Positions 25,311-38,384 of a stretch of DNA of 64,000 nucleotides are shown here, piece after piece; position 1 is the first letter of the stretch, and each line of letters opens with the position of its first letter. This DNA is from Gymnorhina tibicen (Eukaryota; Chordata; Aves; Passeriformes; Artamidae). The position numbers and the translations under genes were made by a program. Under the pieces are notes generated by a model. That model was not told the DNA's origin. It was given only the letters and a program-made list of their open reading frames with translations, and searched no databases. The stretch spans positions 1,063,987 through 1,127,986 of the forward strand of contig VXAZ01007505.1 of assembly GCA_013399875.1 (NCBI GenBank), given 5' to 3'.

Positions 25311-28300
25311 CCTTTGTTGCCGTGCACATTTGAAAGCGAATTCTCATTTTGTCAATGTGAGGCTGTTCAATCTGGTGAAATTGCTTAATTCTACAGGTAG
25401 ATTGCAAATTATTTCAGCTATGGAAAAGGGAAATTGTTGGGCTTTGTTTCCAGATTTGATAGGTAAATGTTCTCCAATTGGCTTGACATGCCAGTACTTC
25501 TAAAACCTTCACATAAAGTCTCCAAAACCAGTGAGGCAATTCTATATTCTACTATATTCCATATTTCCACTAACTTCCACCACTGATCAAAAGATTGTTT
25601 GAAGTGATCTCAAAAACTGAGTAGGACTGGGAACAAATTTAGCCAAAACATTAATTCTGAAGTTTGAATGCTTATGTGGAAACTTTTTTTTCTTTTTTTT
25701 TCTCATTTCTAATGGTCAGTATCACAAGAAGTGTTGATATAATTATTGAGCAGACAATTCTTTGTAAAGCACCACAAGCTTAAAACTGCTTCAGTAGTAA
25801 GACTTCAAGATCAAAGTTAAAAATACTTTATTTAGTTGTGATGACAATTCTGTTAATTGAGCAATTGCAAAGGTATGTAACTTTTGCTATTGCTATTGCT
25901 TCTTTGTAATTAGGGACATTTCAAAGAGCTTGGGCTCTCTCTGCAGATCCTTTCAACTGACCACTGTGTCAGCACCATAACAAGATCAGTGGGAAGCTGG
26001 TCTCCTGAGAGAAGAGTCATGCCATATTGGTTAATCCAGCCTTCTGCTACTATAAACCAGTCAGTTCTGCACAACAGAAAGCCCTGAGTTTTCTCAGCTG
26101 CTGTCTTCTACAGTAAATCAGCTGCAAGAAGATCAGCTTTTCAAGAAAAATATATATTTATGTACTTCCTGATAGTTCTGATACATAGAAATTATGAATA
26201 CTCTGGAAATACATTGTTTTTGTAACAGATCTGCATCCAGTGTCAAAGCATTGATAGCTTTAAAATGGTCTTCCAGATTGCAATTACAATAAACAGCACT
26301 ATATTGCCAATGTCACTTCCATTATAGATATTAAAAAAATTAATAAATTTTAAAAAGAACAGCAAGAGTGCCTTTGTATTAAACCAATTATCTATGTAGC
26401 TTGGACTTTTGATTATTTCTGTTACATAAATGCTGTCATAGTCCTATATTCCTCCATTAGAACAAAATTCCCATATCTTCAATGAGGAAATCAAGATTGG
26501 GGTGCTAAGAGGAGACGATGGATGAACAGTGCCTTCAACGTGTCATCTGAATATCTTGTATTTACCAATTGAGTCTCCAGTGACTTATTATCATTTTCAA
26601 TATCAATTTTTTCTTCACAATTTTATTGCATTTCCAGGGAAGAAAATAAACTTTGGAGAGGAAACATACAATAATTCTTCTCATTTTAGAAAAAAACCCA
26701 AAAACCAACCTAGTAGAGAAATAGTCTGAGTTATGTAACATCATCTAGAAAGAAGTTATTTTATCACTGCTTGGAATAAATGGCCACTCAAAAGGGCATA
26801 GTCTGGAATGTTTTCTTGCAATTCTAGTTTGAGCTAGTAGGATAATGTTTGGCAGAGCTCAGCTGTCTTCATAACAAAATGTCTCTGCACAAATATTGCT
26901 TATTGCAAATTAAACACAGTAGTGCAAAAAGCTACAAATATAAAGAAAGAAGACAAAGAAAATTCTATTTGTCTTTGAAGACAGTTGACAGAAGAAAGAT
27001 TATTTTAAAAGTTTTTATAAAAATTAATTTTAAATGGGTATTCTCACTTATCACAAATTAATATGCAAAACTAAAATTACATGAGTTAATCTAGTAGAAG
27101 AAAATGCACCACAGGTATAGACAGGAATAATAAAAACAAATTATATACTACAATCTCAAAAAAATTAAGAATGCTTATTATATTATGACCTCATATAAAT
27201 ATAAACAACAAAAAAAAAGTATGAACAACAGTTTTCTGTGGAAACATATTTCTATTTGGTTTCCAAAATAATTGCTAAATCCATCTTTACTAAGTACTTT
27301 TTTTTTTAATTTAAAAAAAAAAATCACAGGACAAACAGTTCAGTGTTTCATTGCTTGTTTGTATGTTTATATGGTTAATAAAAATGTATATTTGAGGTTC
27401 CTATGATGTTTTTTCTTGTTGAAGACAAGGTATTTTTCAAAACATATTGCTACTTAGAGTTTAAAAATTCCAAAAGACTCATTTTTGATATTTTATCTGA
27501 TTTAGTGAAATTTGGGTCAGTATTTGTTGCTCATAAAAATTTAGAAGAATTATAGGGGTGAGAAACTTCCTTATCAGTGCATCACATCTTAGCACAAATT
27601 ATGAGTTATTTTAGTCATTTCCCTCTATCTCTTAATGTCTGCCATTAAAAGCACACAATGATCAGTTAAGAAGCAAAATAGTAAAAATTTCCCTTTTACC
27701 TCACGTCTCTCGTATCCCATCCTGAGACCAAAACCTCATTTCCTTCAGTGCTATCTGTGGGATCCAAACCAGAGGACACATTTCAGAGCTCTGCTGCTAG
27801 CATGGAGAATTCCTGCAGCAGCATCCGTTGCCTTTCCCTGCTGCCTACAAAGCCTTAGACAGAGCCCCCTGAAGCCCATTGTAAGCTTTCTACTAATTTT
27901 GAAGACCAGCAGACCAAGAGTTCAGTTTCCTTTCATCATGTATCTCCCAAGCTATGCTCTTCTCATGCCGCTCTGGAAATACCATCAATTTACTGACCAC
28001 TGTCCATCTGAATCCTCTTTCCCCATCACTGCAACTTCCTGGCTGCTCTAAAGGATGAATACTTTGTTAGCGTTGCCCAAATTCACAAACAGTTTCAGAG
28101 TGAGACTCTTGGTTTGTCCAAGTTTCTGCACTATGGATTCATTCTCCTGCTTCAAATCTGGCAGCACAGCCAGTGTCTTCAGCCCAGCTGCCACGTACTA
28201 ACAATAAAAGCCATTAACTTAATAACTGAAAACTTGCTGACAGTGCTCCCCTTTTTCCACCCTTACTTGGGATCAGCCTCCCTCACACAAGCACAGTAAA

Positions 28301-31300
28301 GAGGAGCAAAACCAAAGCAGGGAGATGGGAATCCGAGTTTTTACAGCCGACAGGCCACCTTATCTCAGGAAGGTCTACTGCAAGGCCATAGGCAATTACT
28401 GGAAAAATGAGCAGGACACCTGCTAACAAGGATTGCCTAGACATTTAATGCAAAGGAAAGCTTCCAACCCATTTTCCATGCCAGATGCGATCAAAATCAC
28501 TGAACAATGGAGAAGTTCACTATCCTATGCAGGAGATGAAAGATGTGAACAGAAAATAACAGAGAAATTCATATCTGTAACATATGCAGGCATCAGATCT
28601 AAGACTTTGAATGTGTCCAGAAAATATGCCTTACTTTTAGGAGTTTTATCAGCCATAACTTTTTTTTCAAATTGGAAATATTGTCTTGGGAAAGTACCTT
28701 AACTGAATAAATCAGTAATATGGTCTCTAAGCAAACTGGCCAGTCACATCTCCCGTGGCATGCATGAGCCACAACGAGTCCCTCAGGCACTGAAGAACTC
28801 CCACTGCAGGAGCACGGTGACAAGGTTTCCACATGTGCCTCCTTTTCTCTCTTGAGCTCTCTCACAAGGCAGAGAGGGAGCCTGCTGGAGTTCCCTGCCT
28901 TCCCTGCTTTCATCAGCACCGCAGAGCAGTCATATTGTACAGACTCTTGTGTGAGTTCTGGCTCTGTGACATCTCAGACATTTCTCACCCCTAGCAATAA
29001 TCCAAACCTGGATGTAGCATAATGACACCTTTCCCCACATACGCATTCTGTGATATGCCTCTGACTTGCACTATATAACCCAGAGCACTTGCACTAAGAT
29101 ATACAACCCACATCTGGGCTTTACTCTTATGCCTTCTCAGCTTTCAGATATGTGTCTGTTACAGTAAACCACTTGCTTATCTAAAAACCCTACTTTAGAA
29201 GCTCACAGTCAGGAAAGACACTGTTAGCTGTAGCCATGCCTTTTGAAGCAAGCATTAACCTCTCTTCAGAGAAAATTATTTTTAGAATTTATTCCAGACA
29301 TGTTTAGTCTGCTTCAAATATGTTTGCACTCTCTCTGTCTTCAAAAAACATGATGTAAATATTTATTACAGATTCCTGATTGTAGGACTTTTTTCTGATT
29401 GCAAGTGTGACATGTTAAATCATATCTTTACATCTTCTCATATTTAGGGAAGGGAATTAGTATAATTTCTTGACGTATTTATCTCTTTCAGACGGAACTA
29501 GTTAGAAGTACACTTACAAATCGTAGACATTTTCCATTAACTTAACTTATTACAATAATCATGTATTATATTACTCATATAAATCAAACAAGAAACCAAC
29601 ATTGACAGTTTCCATTTCTAAGAATATTACTTCTATATTAATTCATTTCATATCGTCATTGACTCTTTAATGAAGGTCCATGCATATTTTCAGAATGATT
29701 GGTAATGCACAAATCATGTTAATAACAAATAATCAGCACAAAATATCTTCCTGGATTGGCCTACAGATGTGGAGTAGCACAGGGCCTCATCCCATCCCAG
29801 CCATCTCAGCCTTCGAGCCCCGCTGCTGTTAGAGAAGCTTTACATTGTTTTGCAAACATGGCATATTGAAATGGTGTATATCTACCCTCTGCAGCGTGCA
29901 CACGCACATATGCAAAGAGATTGGCCTATAGGCATGCAACGCTATAAAAAATGGAATCTATGCATTTTGCTTTATTGTAGGGAATCATAACCAAACTGAT
30001 CAAAAATTTTCCTATGCAACAATTTTCTCTCCCCAGGAGACACCAGCTCAGTGACATCAAAACATTTCCCAGACTTCTTGCCCAGTTTCTGCTCACCCTT
30101 CCACCCTTCCTACCTTCCTCCTAGTAGCTTAGAAGGTTCTCAGAAGGCAAAATTCAGCTGGCAAACCAGAGAAACTTGAAAAGCTGCAAGCCCTCAAAAA
30201 TCTGGGTTCTGATCCCAAGGTTTTTCTATGAGGTCCTCAGAAATTTAACTTTTATGAAGTCAGGAGGCCAGTCTTCTCAAGTTCCTTAGGATTCCATAAC
30301 TTTGGGAGATAGAAGTTTTTCTGCCAAGGCAAGGATGTTGGGAGCTTCACAAATGTTCCACAAAACAAAATATTATTTTATTTTAAGGATTGATAAACTT
30401 TACTTATTGCTCTTACCTTGCTCTTATTGCTATTTTCTTTCATCTTTCAAATGGCAGGGACTGTCCTTTTTAGTTTATCATAAGCTCCATCCAAAGTTTT
30501 TTGATACACTCATATTGGTGAATTTTGGATCTAACCAGTAACCTGTTAATATTGTTGTTCTGTATTGATCAACCATGACACATACGGAATATGTTACAAT
30601 TAATAATTTATATCCGAATAATATGCAGTGCATTGAAATAATACCATTGTGGGATGTGCATGAAAATCCCATGACCTAGTGGATATGAGACTAAAGTAGT
30701 ATCAGTTGACTCATGCTTTCTTCCTATCTCTTCAGTGAATATTCTGGGTCATCCTCAGCAGATCACTTCACTTCCTAGAGCCTATTTGCCCCGCACCATC
30801 TTTTGTCTGTCTTTTGTATCAAGAGAAATACTGTCTCCTGCTCCATGTGCATGCCACGACTGGCACAGGGGTTTCTGGGGCTCTGTTAGTAAAAGGTGTG
30901 AAATGGAGTTTTCTTTGTTTCTTTTCAGAAATTGGCTGTAGTATTCATGAGTGAGAATACTTCAATACCTCCCAGCTGACTTTCCAGTAGTTAAACCTTT
31001 GAATAAGAACACCCATAGCCTCTAGAATAGCACCAGCACTGTAATATCTGTAACCAGTGCACAGCTGGAAAATAAGTAAATTACTTTAGATTCCTTAAAA
31101 GGGGTCAGAAAGATAACTCTAGTGGTAGAAGTCTTCTGTATGAAATCTTTGTATCAGCTAAAGCCCAGTCAGCTCCAGCAGACAGTACCCCGCAAACATT
31201 TCCCAGGCCCGACCTCGGTGGAGCCAGGGTAATTATCTCCACATTGGCTCCCTTCGTGTGCTCTGCTGCCACTGCCAACAAGGGGAGCAGTTACTGCAAG

Positions 31301-32278
31301 ATGTTATGGTGGTTTCTGCAGCACAGACACTTGTCTGCTAGAAACAAACAGTACACTATTGACACAGAGGGAAATGCCAAATTGCCCCAAATTGCCGTTC
31401 ACAGCCACACCCTGAGTAAGCACAGGTTCGTATTCACAGCCTTTTAGATACGGCACTGCTTGCTGCATGAAATACATTCTGTATTTAGTTCCTCCATGCT
31501 CAATAATGGCTTATTATGGATCAAATATTTCTCTTGCTTCATAAGAATTAAACATTAAGAAATCATGGCTTCTGCTGCTGCTACTAAAAAAAAGGGATTT
31601 AATGTAACGTAAAAGTAATATTTTTCACAAGCATATGTAATTGCTGGTTAGAGGCAGCTTCTGATTAGTATTCCACTCCTGCTTTAGCTTTTCACCCAAG
31701 TTTTTGGGAGTGCCATTAACCTACTATATAATTTGCTTCTTTGTTCATTCAGCTCAATCATTCAGTTTACTGTCTTGTGGAATTTAGTCATTTTAGTATA
31801 ACATTTTCCTGAGAAATGTAATTAAAAAAAAGACAACTGACAAGGCACATGAAAATTTAGAAACGCACCATGAGAAAACAAAAGAGAAGACTTATCCCTG
31901 TTGTCAACTAATCAATTCTACAGAGTAATCCACTATTCTTACTAGACTTCCAAATGGGGTAGGAAGAGATGAGATAAATGAAACAATGAAACAGTGAACA
32001 ACTGCAAAAATACGTTCTTCCAAAGACATGAATATAGATGGAGAACAATGTAACTGAGTTGATTCATTTATAATGAGTTTAGTTCTGCCTTTCTGATTCC
32101 ATTGGAAATTAATACTTAAATTTTGGAAGTACCATTGTTAAATAATGCTTTCTTATCTTTTATTTTGCACCTGTATTTAAAGGAGAAGACTCTGGAGGAA
32201 AAGATTATGCTCTCACACTTCTCTATTTCCAGTGAGACTTCGCAATGGAAGTATGAGCATAATCACTCCCATGTATTC
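25311..32278. other. unique AT-rich non-coding stretch
   Basis: No gene or recognised transposon. All frames are at most 106 codons and lack domains. The segment 31140-31450 is less AT-rich, keeps some CpG and includes TAATTA. It may be a conserved non-coding element, but no alignment is available. Elsewhere only homopolymer A and T runs stand out, for example around 27300-27325. Confidence 0.55.
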
Positions 32279-32376
32279 AGAATCATGGAACCACAAAATG
32301 GTTGAGGTTGGAAGAGTCCACTAGAGGTCATGTCCAACTGCCCTGCTCAAGCAGGGTCACTTAGAGCCTAGAGCTG
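32279..32376 (-). mobile_element. CR1 LINE, 3' end (left part, split by LTR)
   Basis: The plus strand shows the reverse complement of the CR1 3' end. It has a degraded AATCATGG...CACAAAATGG octamer region, GTTGAGGTTGGAAGAG, TAGAGGTCATGTCCAACTG and CCCTGCTCAAGCAGGGTCAC. The element resumes on the far side of the inserted LTR at 32948, so the two pieces are one insertion. The copy is diverged and long dead. Confidence 0.9.
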
Positions 32377-32382
32377 CCCTAG
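32377..32382. repeat. left 6-bp target site duplication (CCCTAG)
   Basis: CCCTAG directly precedes the LTR and recurs exactly at 32948-32953. In the uninterrupted CR1 it would be present once. Six bases is the duplication length typical of ERVK (class II) integration. Confidence 0.92.
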
Positions 32383-32947
32383 TGTCACGGTGGAGGGCCT
32401 TTTGTCCCCGTCAGGGACCGGAAGGTCTGGAGGTGACCACCGCGGCAAAGTCGGAAGGTGTCCTCACCGGCCGCCGTGATTAGAAGCGCCACGGGCAAGC
32501 GCTGGAGCACTGACGGGCAGCACAACCGAGATGCCGAGGCTAAAAAGGAGACAGAGTAGAACTCTACTCTTTCCTGTAGAGCTCCAAGGCTTTATTCCTT
32601 GAAGGGGTCCAGGGATGAAACACCAGAAAACGGTGGCTAGCTCATGCAGATATAGGGTGTGGGTGGATCAAGAATTGACCAATGAGGGAGGGTATTGAAA
32701 GGGGAGAGAAACGGGATTGGACAACATCAACCAATGGAGGAAAGGATCCAAACAGGCCAATCGGGGTACAGTTTTCGGGGAAGGTTCTGGAACAGGGGGT
32801 TTGAGTGACACAGGAGAGGGTACAAACTTTTGATGGGCAGCTTACGGGGAGGAGAATGTAGTTAGTTCAGGGGCGGAGGCCTCAGGGGTTACGTCATACC
32901 ATTTTATGGCATTTAGTGGCTCTGCCACTATGGGGTACACCGTAACA
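32383..32947 (-). mobile_element. solo LTR, ERVK (class II) type, nested in CR1
   Basis: The 565-bp element begins TGTCACGGTG and ends CACCGTAACA, so its termini form a 10-bp inverted repeat with one mismatch and TG...CA ends. It is flanked by exact CCCTAG repeats. Read on the minus strand it has LTR architecture: four CCAAT/ATTGG boxes (32679-32683, 32715-32720, 32731-32735, 32757-32761), a TATA-like CTATATCT (32655-32648), and AATAAA at 32596-32591 before the R/U5 portion. It retains many CpG dinucleotides (for instance around 32445-32530), unlike the surrounding DNA. That argues for a comparatively recent insertion. No internal retroviral genes are present. Confidence 0.9.
32591..32596 (-). 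promoter_or_regulatory. polyadenylation signal of the LTR (AATAAA)
   Basis: TTTATT on the plus strand is AATAAA on the minus strand. It lies about 50 bases downstream of the TATA-like box in the minus-strand reading, inside the LTR. It supports the assigned LTR orientation. Confidence 0.6.
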
Positions 32948-33293
32948 CCCTAGGACCACATTCAGACAGCTTTTGAACTTCTCCATGGATGGAGACTCCA
33001 CAACCTCTCTGAGCAGCTTGTTTAAATGCTCAGCAACTCCCAGAGAAAAAAAGTATTTCCTGATGTTCAGACAGAACCTCTTGTGTTTCAGCTTGCCCCC
33101 ACTGTTTCTTGTTCTGTCACCGGATTCCACTGAAAGGAGCCTGGCTCCATCTTCTTTACCCTTACCCTTTACATAGGAATCTCCCCTGAGCCTTCTCCAG
33201 GCTAAAAAATTCCAGCCTTTCCTCATAGAAGTGATGTTCCAATACCATAATCATCTCCGTGGTCCTTTGCTGGACTATTTTTATTATGTCCCA
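32948..33293 (-). mobile_element. CR1 LINE, reverse-transcriptase C-terminal end and 3' UTR (right part)
   Basis: This continues the element at 32279-32376 after the LTR. It begins with the right CCCTAG duplication (32948-32953). The minus strand encodes a recognisable relic of the CR1 ORF2 C-terminus: a 'DRTR' motif, then 'LNIRKYFF', then 'LREVVESPSMEKFK'. The frame is joined to LTR-derived codons at its end, so the 110-codon open frame at 32894-33226 is a chimera of dead CR1 and LTR. The left edge of the CR1 copy fades after about 33293 (a TGGACT...ATTATGTCCCA match). It is 5'-truncated, as most CR1 copies are. Confidence 0.9.
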
Positions 33294-35129
33294 TATGTAT
33301 TTAAACTTATTATTTATTAATAAATGTGTGTCATTTATTGCAAACCTTCCTTATAAGATATTTTTCAAAATCTGACTAATGATTCACAATTTGTCCAAGC
33401 ACTGTTCTAAACATTCTCCTCAGAGCTATGTATTGCTCAGATGAGGAACTGCTAAGCCCCTGCTTGCAGACTGGTGCAGTTGGAGAAACCCAGAGCCTCA
33501 AGAGAGGGAGACAAGGCACTGATGATCTCCAGCACTTTAGTATAGGTTCATTCTCCTGTTAATGAAGCCAGGAATGCTGGGATGTGAGACAGGCTCAACT
33601 CAGTACACCAGAAGGTGTCCCAAGTATAGTTCTGCGCTTTAATAGCAGGTTTAAGACTAGACTCAATAATTTTCATCACATCTATCCTGGTTTTATCTTT
33701 CGACTGGATTTAGAGCACGTTGGGACATTAAAGGGGAAATTTCTTTCCTGCACTTACATGCTGCTCATCTCCCCTTCATGTACTGTCAGACCAACCGATG
33801 CCATGCCATCAATCAATGCAGACAAGACAGCCAATGTCTACCCTGGAAGTGCTTCCACATTTTCAGACATGTGGGATTTACAAAGACTGATTTGTACAGT
33901 TGGATCTTGAGACCATATCACACTTTAGGAAACCTGTGGGACTACTCACCCCATGGGACTAGTTCAAGTACAGTGCAAACTTAGCCTTTGAGCCCAAGTT
34001 ACAGTCAAAGTACAATCAATTATGTCCATCCAAAGTATATTAGTCCTGAGAGCCCTGACCCTTCATCCCCCTCCTCAAGAGTACTTAAAGTTGATGATTC
34101 TCATCTAATATATATTCACTAAGGGGATAGAAAGTCTTTGGCCATCATCCCCCACAGCAACATGAACAACATGAACTTCCGTTTCACACAGCTGTTCTGA
34201 TCTCCACCTTCCCTCATCTCTTTGGTCTCTTTATTCAGGACTGAATTTGCCCCTTTTACCCCCTTTGTTAGGCACTGGAATGTGCATGAGCAGATTCTCT
34301 AATAACATTGTAACATTGTTAGACATAGAAGAATATAAAATCTGGCCTGATCATACAGCAGAGGGAATAAAACATTCAGATTTGGCATAAGGATTTCAAG
34401 GAACTATTTACAAACCCACTGAAAGCAAATATCTTTACATTAAAATCAGTAGGCTGTGGATTAGGCATTGGATATTTAAGATTACTCATGGCACTTTAGT
34501 GCGGCTTCTGCGTTTTTTAAATAGATTGAGAAGCTCTTAAGAACCTGTTAACTTTGTTGATTCCTAGTTAAATAATCTAACACACTAAGAGATAGCTTGA
34601 TCCCCAATCATGCCAGATTAATCTGAATATTGGTGTCCTCACAGTTGGACCAGGTGGTTCATGTAAAGTGTGTCCTTATCAGCATGCACTGTCAAACTTA
34701 CTTCCAATCTTCCTTTTAATTAGAGCACAAGTCCACAGAGTGAAAGTCCACAAAATAATAACAAATTTATCCACAAGGCCACATACCCTTCATGTTACAG
34801 TCTTCCCATAATAAAGAAAGTTGCATCTAAGAATAGGGATTAATTTTTATAGGTGCCCGTAAGTAATTTCAGACTGCTGATAATGGTGCTGCCTGCCAGT
34901 ATTCCTGCTGCAGACACCGAGTCAGCACAAAGTCTAATAGAACCAGCAGTCAAAGGCATCTGTAGGTATGTGTGAAACAGAGTAAGAGAGAAACATTGTG
35001 TTTGGGGTTTTGTTTTGTTGACTGAGGGTTTTTTTATACCAAACATATAGGTTTTCTTTCCTGATTTTAAAGGATTGAAGTTCTTTTCATTTGGAAAAAA
35101 GTTTTGAAGTTTTGGTTGGGGTTGTTGTC
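33294..35129. other. unique non-coding DNA
   Basis: No gene or recognised repeat. Overlapping frames of 108 and 68 codons (33584-33984) have no domain. It leads into the poly-T tract at the assembly gap. Confidence 0.55.
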
Positions 35130-35188
35130 TTTTTTTTTTTTTTTTTTTTACCNNNNNNNNNNNNNNNNNNNNNNNNNNTTTTTTTTTT
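35130..35188. other. assembly gap within poly-T
   Basis: Twenty T (35130-35149), then ACC, 26 unknown bases (N, 35153-35178), then ten T. The gap sits in a homopolymer, so it probably marks a T tract that could not be sequenced or joined. Its real length may differ from 26. Confidence 0.95.
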
Positions 35189-35189
35189 A

Positions 35190-36234
35190 GACCTCTGCTT
35201 GCTCACCTCTAGAATAACAATTCTTTGACAATTTTAATACCTCTGTTTTCAGTGCATGGCATAGTTCATTCTGCATAATTCAACTCAGTTCTCAGTTATG
35301 CAAGGAATAAGTTTAATTCCAAGTAAAGGGCACTGAGATTCCTCAGCATATATGCTCAGTTCTTAGAAATATGGAGAAAAAAATTACAACTTTAGTTTAA
35401 CTTATAAGACATTTTTAAAATTATATCTAAAATTATCATCAATTTCAATAAGTATTTCATTTCTGCAATGTTTGACTTGTTCTAAATGATCACAGAGAAT
35501 GTTGAAAATATAGATGTAACTAACTACTTCTAAAGTTGGGTACTCTACTAAAACAAATTTATAACAAATAAAATAAAACATTTCCTTTTAGCAATATGAA
35601 CCTATTTGATTATATAATAATTAAAAACCCCAAAACTATAAGAAGAGTTTCTGGTGATCAATACTGATGAAAAACCATATTGTCTTTATGCCATCTTAAA
35701 CAAAACATCAATTGTATCCTTTACTGAAAATCAAAGAGGAAAAAATATGCAGTCCAGTTTATTTTATAGTTGGTAGCAAACACTGGCTCAACGGCTCCAT
35801 TCTCTTAATGGAGGTGAGCAAACCACCTCTCTAAAATCATCTTTACACTCACCAAGTATGTGAATGATAATCAAAAAGAAGAGGTAGAATCCTTCAGAAC
35901 ATTAAGAGACATCCTTCAAAATCCATGCCTGAGAGAAAGCAGCAGAAAGAGAAGAAAACTGTGGACAATAGTAAACTATCACTAAATCAAGAAGAAAGAA
36001 GTCATAAATACCAAAGCGTCACAGGGGCTAAAAATCTAAATAATACCAGTATACAAGAGAGATATGGCCACTTGGTTTGTTAGGGTTTTTTGTACCAATG
36101 TCTGGCTTGCTGGTCCTTTAGCTTGTCTGACAGCATCCTGTTATGTTCTCCTCGCCTCATTTGCTCATAAATAAGGAGGTAGTAATTAGTTTAATACTCG
36201 GTACATGTTACCCACTACTGTTACTATATGTCAA
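35190..36234. other. unique AT-rich DNA
   Basis: No gene or repeat is seen. The DNA is strongly AT-rich without long open frames. Confidence 0.55.
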
Positions 36235-36384
36235 AGTTGCCCAGCGAGACTGTGGGACCGCCATCCCTGCAGATACTCAGAAGCTGTCTGGACATAGACC
36301 TGGGCACTGACTCTACGTGACCCTACTTCAGCAGGGGGCTTGGACCAGATGACCTGCCAGGCTCAACCATTTTGTGACATAATG
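36235..36384 (+). mobile_element. CR1 LINE 3' end fragment
   Basis: Plus-strand matches to the CR1 3' region in order: TTGCCCAGCGAGACTGTGGGA, CCATCCCTGCAGATACTCA, AAGCTGTCTGGACATAGACC, GGGCTTGGACCAGATGACCT, CTCAACCATTTTGTGACA. Only the last 150 bases remain, a typical strong 5' truncation. The copy is moderately diverged. Confidence 0.9.
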
Positions 36385-38384
36385 TTAGCACAGACATTTG
36401 CTTGGTAAAACCAAAACTCTATAACATCACAAGTAACAGAAATGAAGCTTTCCCATATGCTACAAAATGTACAGTCCCAGATTTCAGATTTCAGATGATT
36501 TTACTAACTATTTGCTCTGTCAATGTAGCAATATATAAAAAATCTCATAATATTTCCTGTCATCTTCTTTAAGTTAATGTAATGCTCAAGAAGATGCAGC
36601 TGTGACAGTTCAAGGAAATCAAACCTTCTTCCCACATAAGGGTACTTTGGAAAGAGCCATGTGAGCTCCTTAAGCAAGATGGATCATTTATTTTCAGAAC
36701 TTGTTTGACTCAGATTCTAAAAAGCAGAGCTTCTCTTGGGAGCATGGAAGAAATCGTGGTATAAATCCTACTTCTGCCAAGGATGAGATTTGGGGCTAAA
36801 AAATATGACATTCAGGAAATATTCTTTTTTTCTGAGGAGACACATCTGAAACATGTCTTACTTGTCAAGTGTAGCTATGATAAGATTCTGGTCACACAGG
36901 AGCTCTTTTTCTGAAAAAGTGTTACCAATTCATATCAGAGTTGAAAAGCTCTGCAGCGACATCACCTTGAATACTTCTCTTACAGCCTAGGAGTAAAAGT
37001 CACTGTGGTCTTTTTACTGACACAGTGAAACATCTCTGTCTTGCAGGTCACGGTTTGAATTTCTCAGTCCGAATGTAAACAAACACCAAAATGAATCCAG
37101 AATTTTCTTACCTTATACTTCACAGTAACATCTGAGCAATGTGTTGCAAGACAGTGTTCTCCTTCTGTTCATTAATAAATGTGTTCTTCTGCCATTAAAA
37201 ATCAATACAAACTGTAATTAATTTCAGTTGTGTAGCACATTTCTTGGTGATGCTGTTTGCACGTTTAATGATCTCTCTGCATACTTCACTCCTTCCATCT
37301 TCATCTGATTATTCTGTCTGGCTTGGAAAAGATCTCAGTATAAACTGCATTTCTGGGAACCACAGTTAACTTTGAGTGCTAAGGTTTCCCTCTCAGTTTT
37401 TAAGAATTACGGCACCAAACCACAAAGACAAACATCATAACAAATCATACAAGGTGCAAGCAAGGTAGGTGGCATCTGCCATCTCCATGGGAGCGCTTGT
37501 CCATTGAGCATCCATATACACCGGGCAGGAGCCATGCTAATGGTTTGTTAGATGCACCAGATAACACAGAACAGAACAGAGAAAAAATTAATAATGTTTT
37601 GAAACTTTTTCTCTACCATTTCCGCAAGTCTTCTTCCAAAGAGTTTTTCTGACAAAGTATTGCTCAAAACAGTGATTGTTCTTATGCAGGCACTACTATA
37701 AATTTCCTCTTTCCATTTCCAACTTTTGTTCTTATGTATGATAAATCTGCCTTTCAGTGAGCACACTCCTCTGAGGAAAGAGTGACCAAAATAGCCAAAG
37801 TTCTTTGGCATTCCTGAAGTGTGTAAGTACTAAAAGAAAAGAAGAAATGAACAGAAGCATCTAATCAAAACCAGTAACTGTTCCAGAGATGAAGCATAAT
37901 CAGTGGGTGTGGGGTATGTGACATAAATATATATATATCAAGTGTTAGACCAGGTAAAGAGACTTTCTGGAAATACCATGTCATGCAGGTGCATGATCCA
38001 TACTTGATTTTGTTCTGTCATTCTCCCTGAACAAAAATGGAAGGGGAGTCAAAAGCAGGACTCTGTCATTACAATAGTCTTGTTATAACGTCCTTGGGGT
38101 TTTTTTGTTCCCACAGCAATTGTCATGGGAATAGGGCTTATTTCTTTGTGGGAATGGGCCCTTTTTCCTCCAACTGCAGCTCTGGGTCCACATAAGCTCT
38201 TCACTATACCTATTTGTCAAGACTTCCCCAATGCCAAACTATCCAGAAAGATGTAATGTACAAAACCCAGCCAGTTTTGCTGAGAAGTATATTAAGTTTT
38301 CTGCTCCAAACCTGGATGGTAGGATAAAAATTATACATGTTTTACACAAGAAATTATATATACCTCAATTAGATGCCTGCAGTC

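Noticed and set aside
24915..25388. 157-codon plus-strand open frame
   Set aside because: It lies almost wholly inside the ERVL-type LTR and on its antisense strand. LTRs of this group do not encode proteins.
32894..33226. 110-codon minus-strand open frame resembling a reverse transcriptase C-terminus
   Set aside because: It is a relic of CR1 ORF2 fused by chance to LTR sequence across the insertion junction, not a gene.
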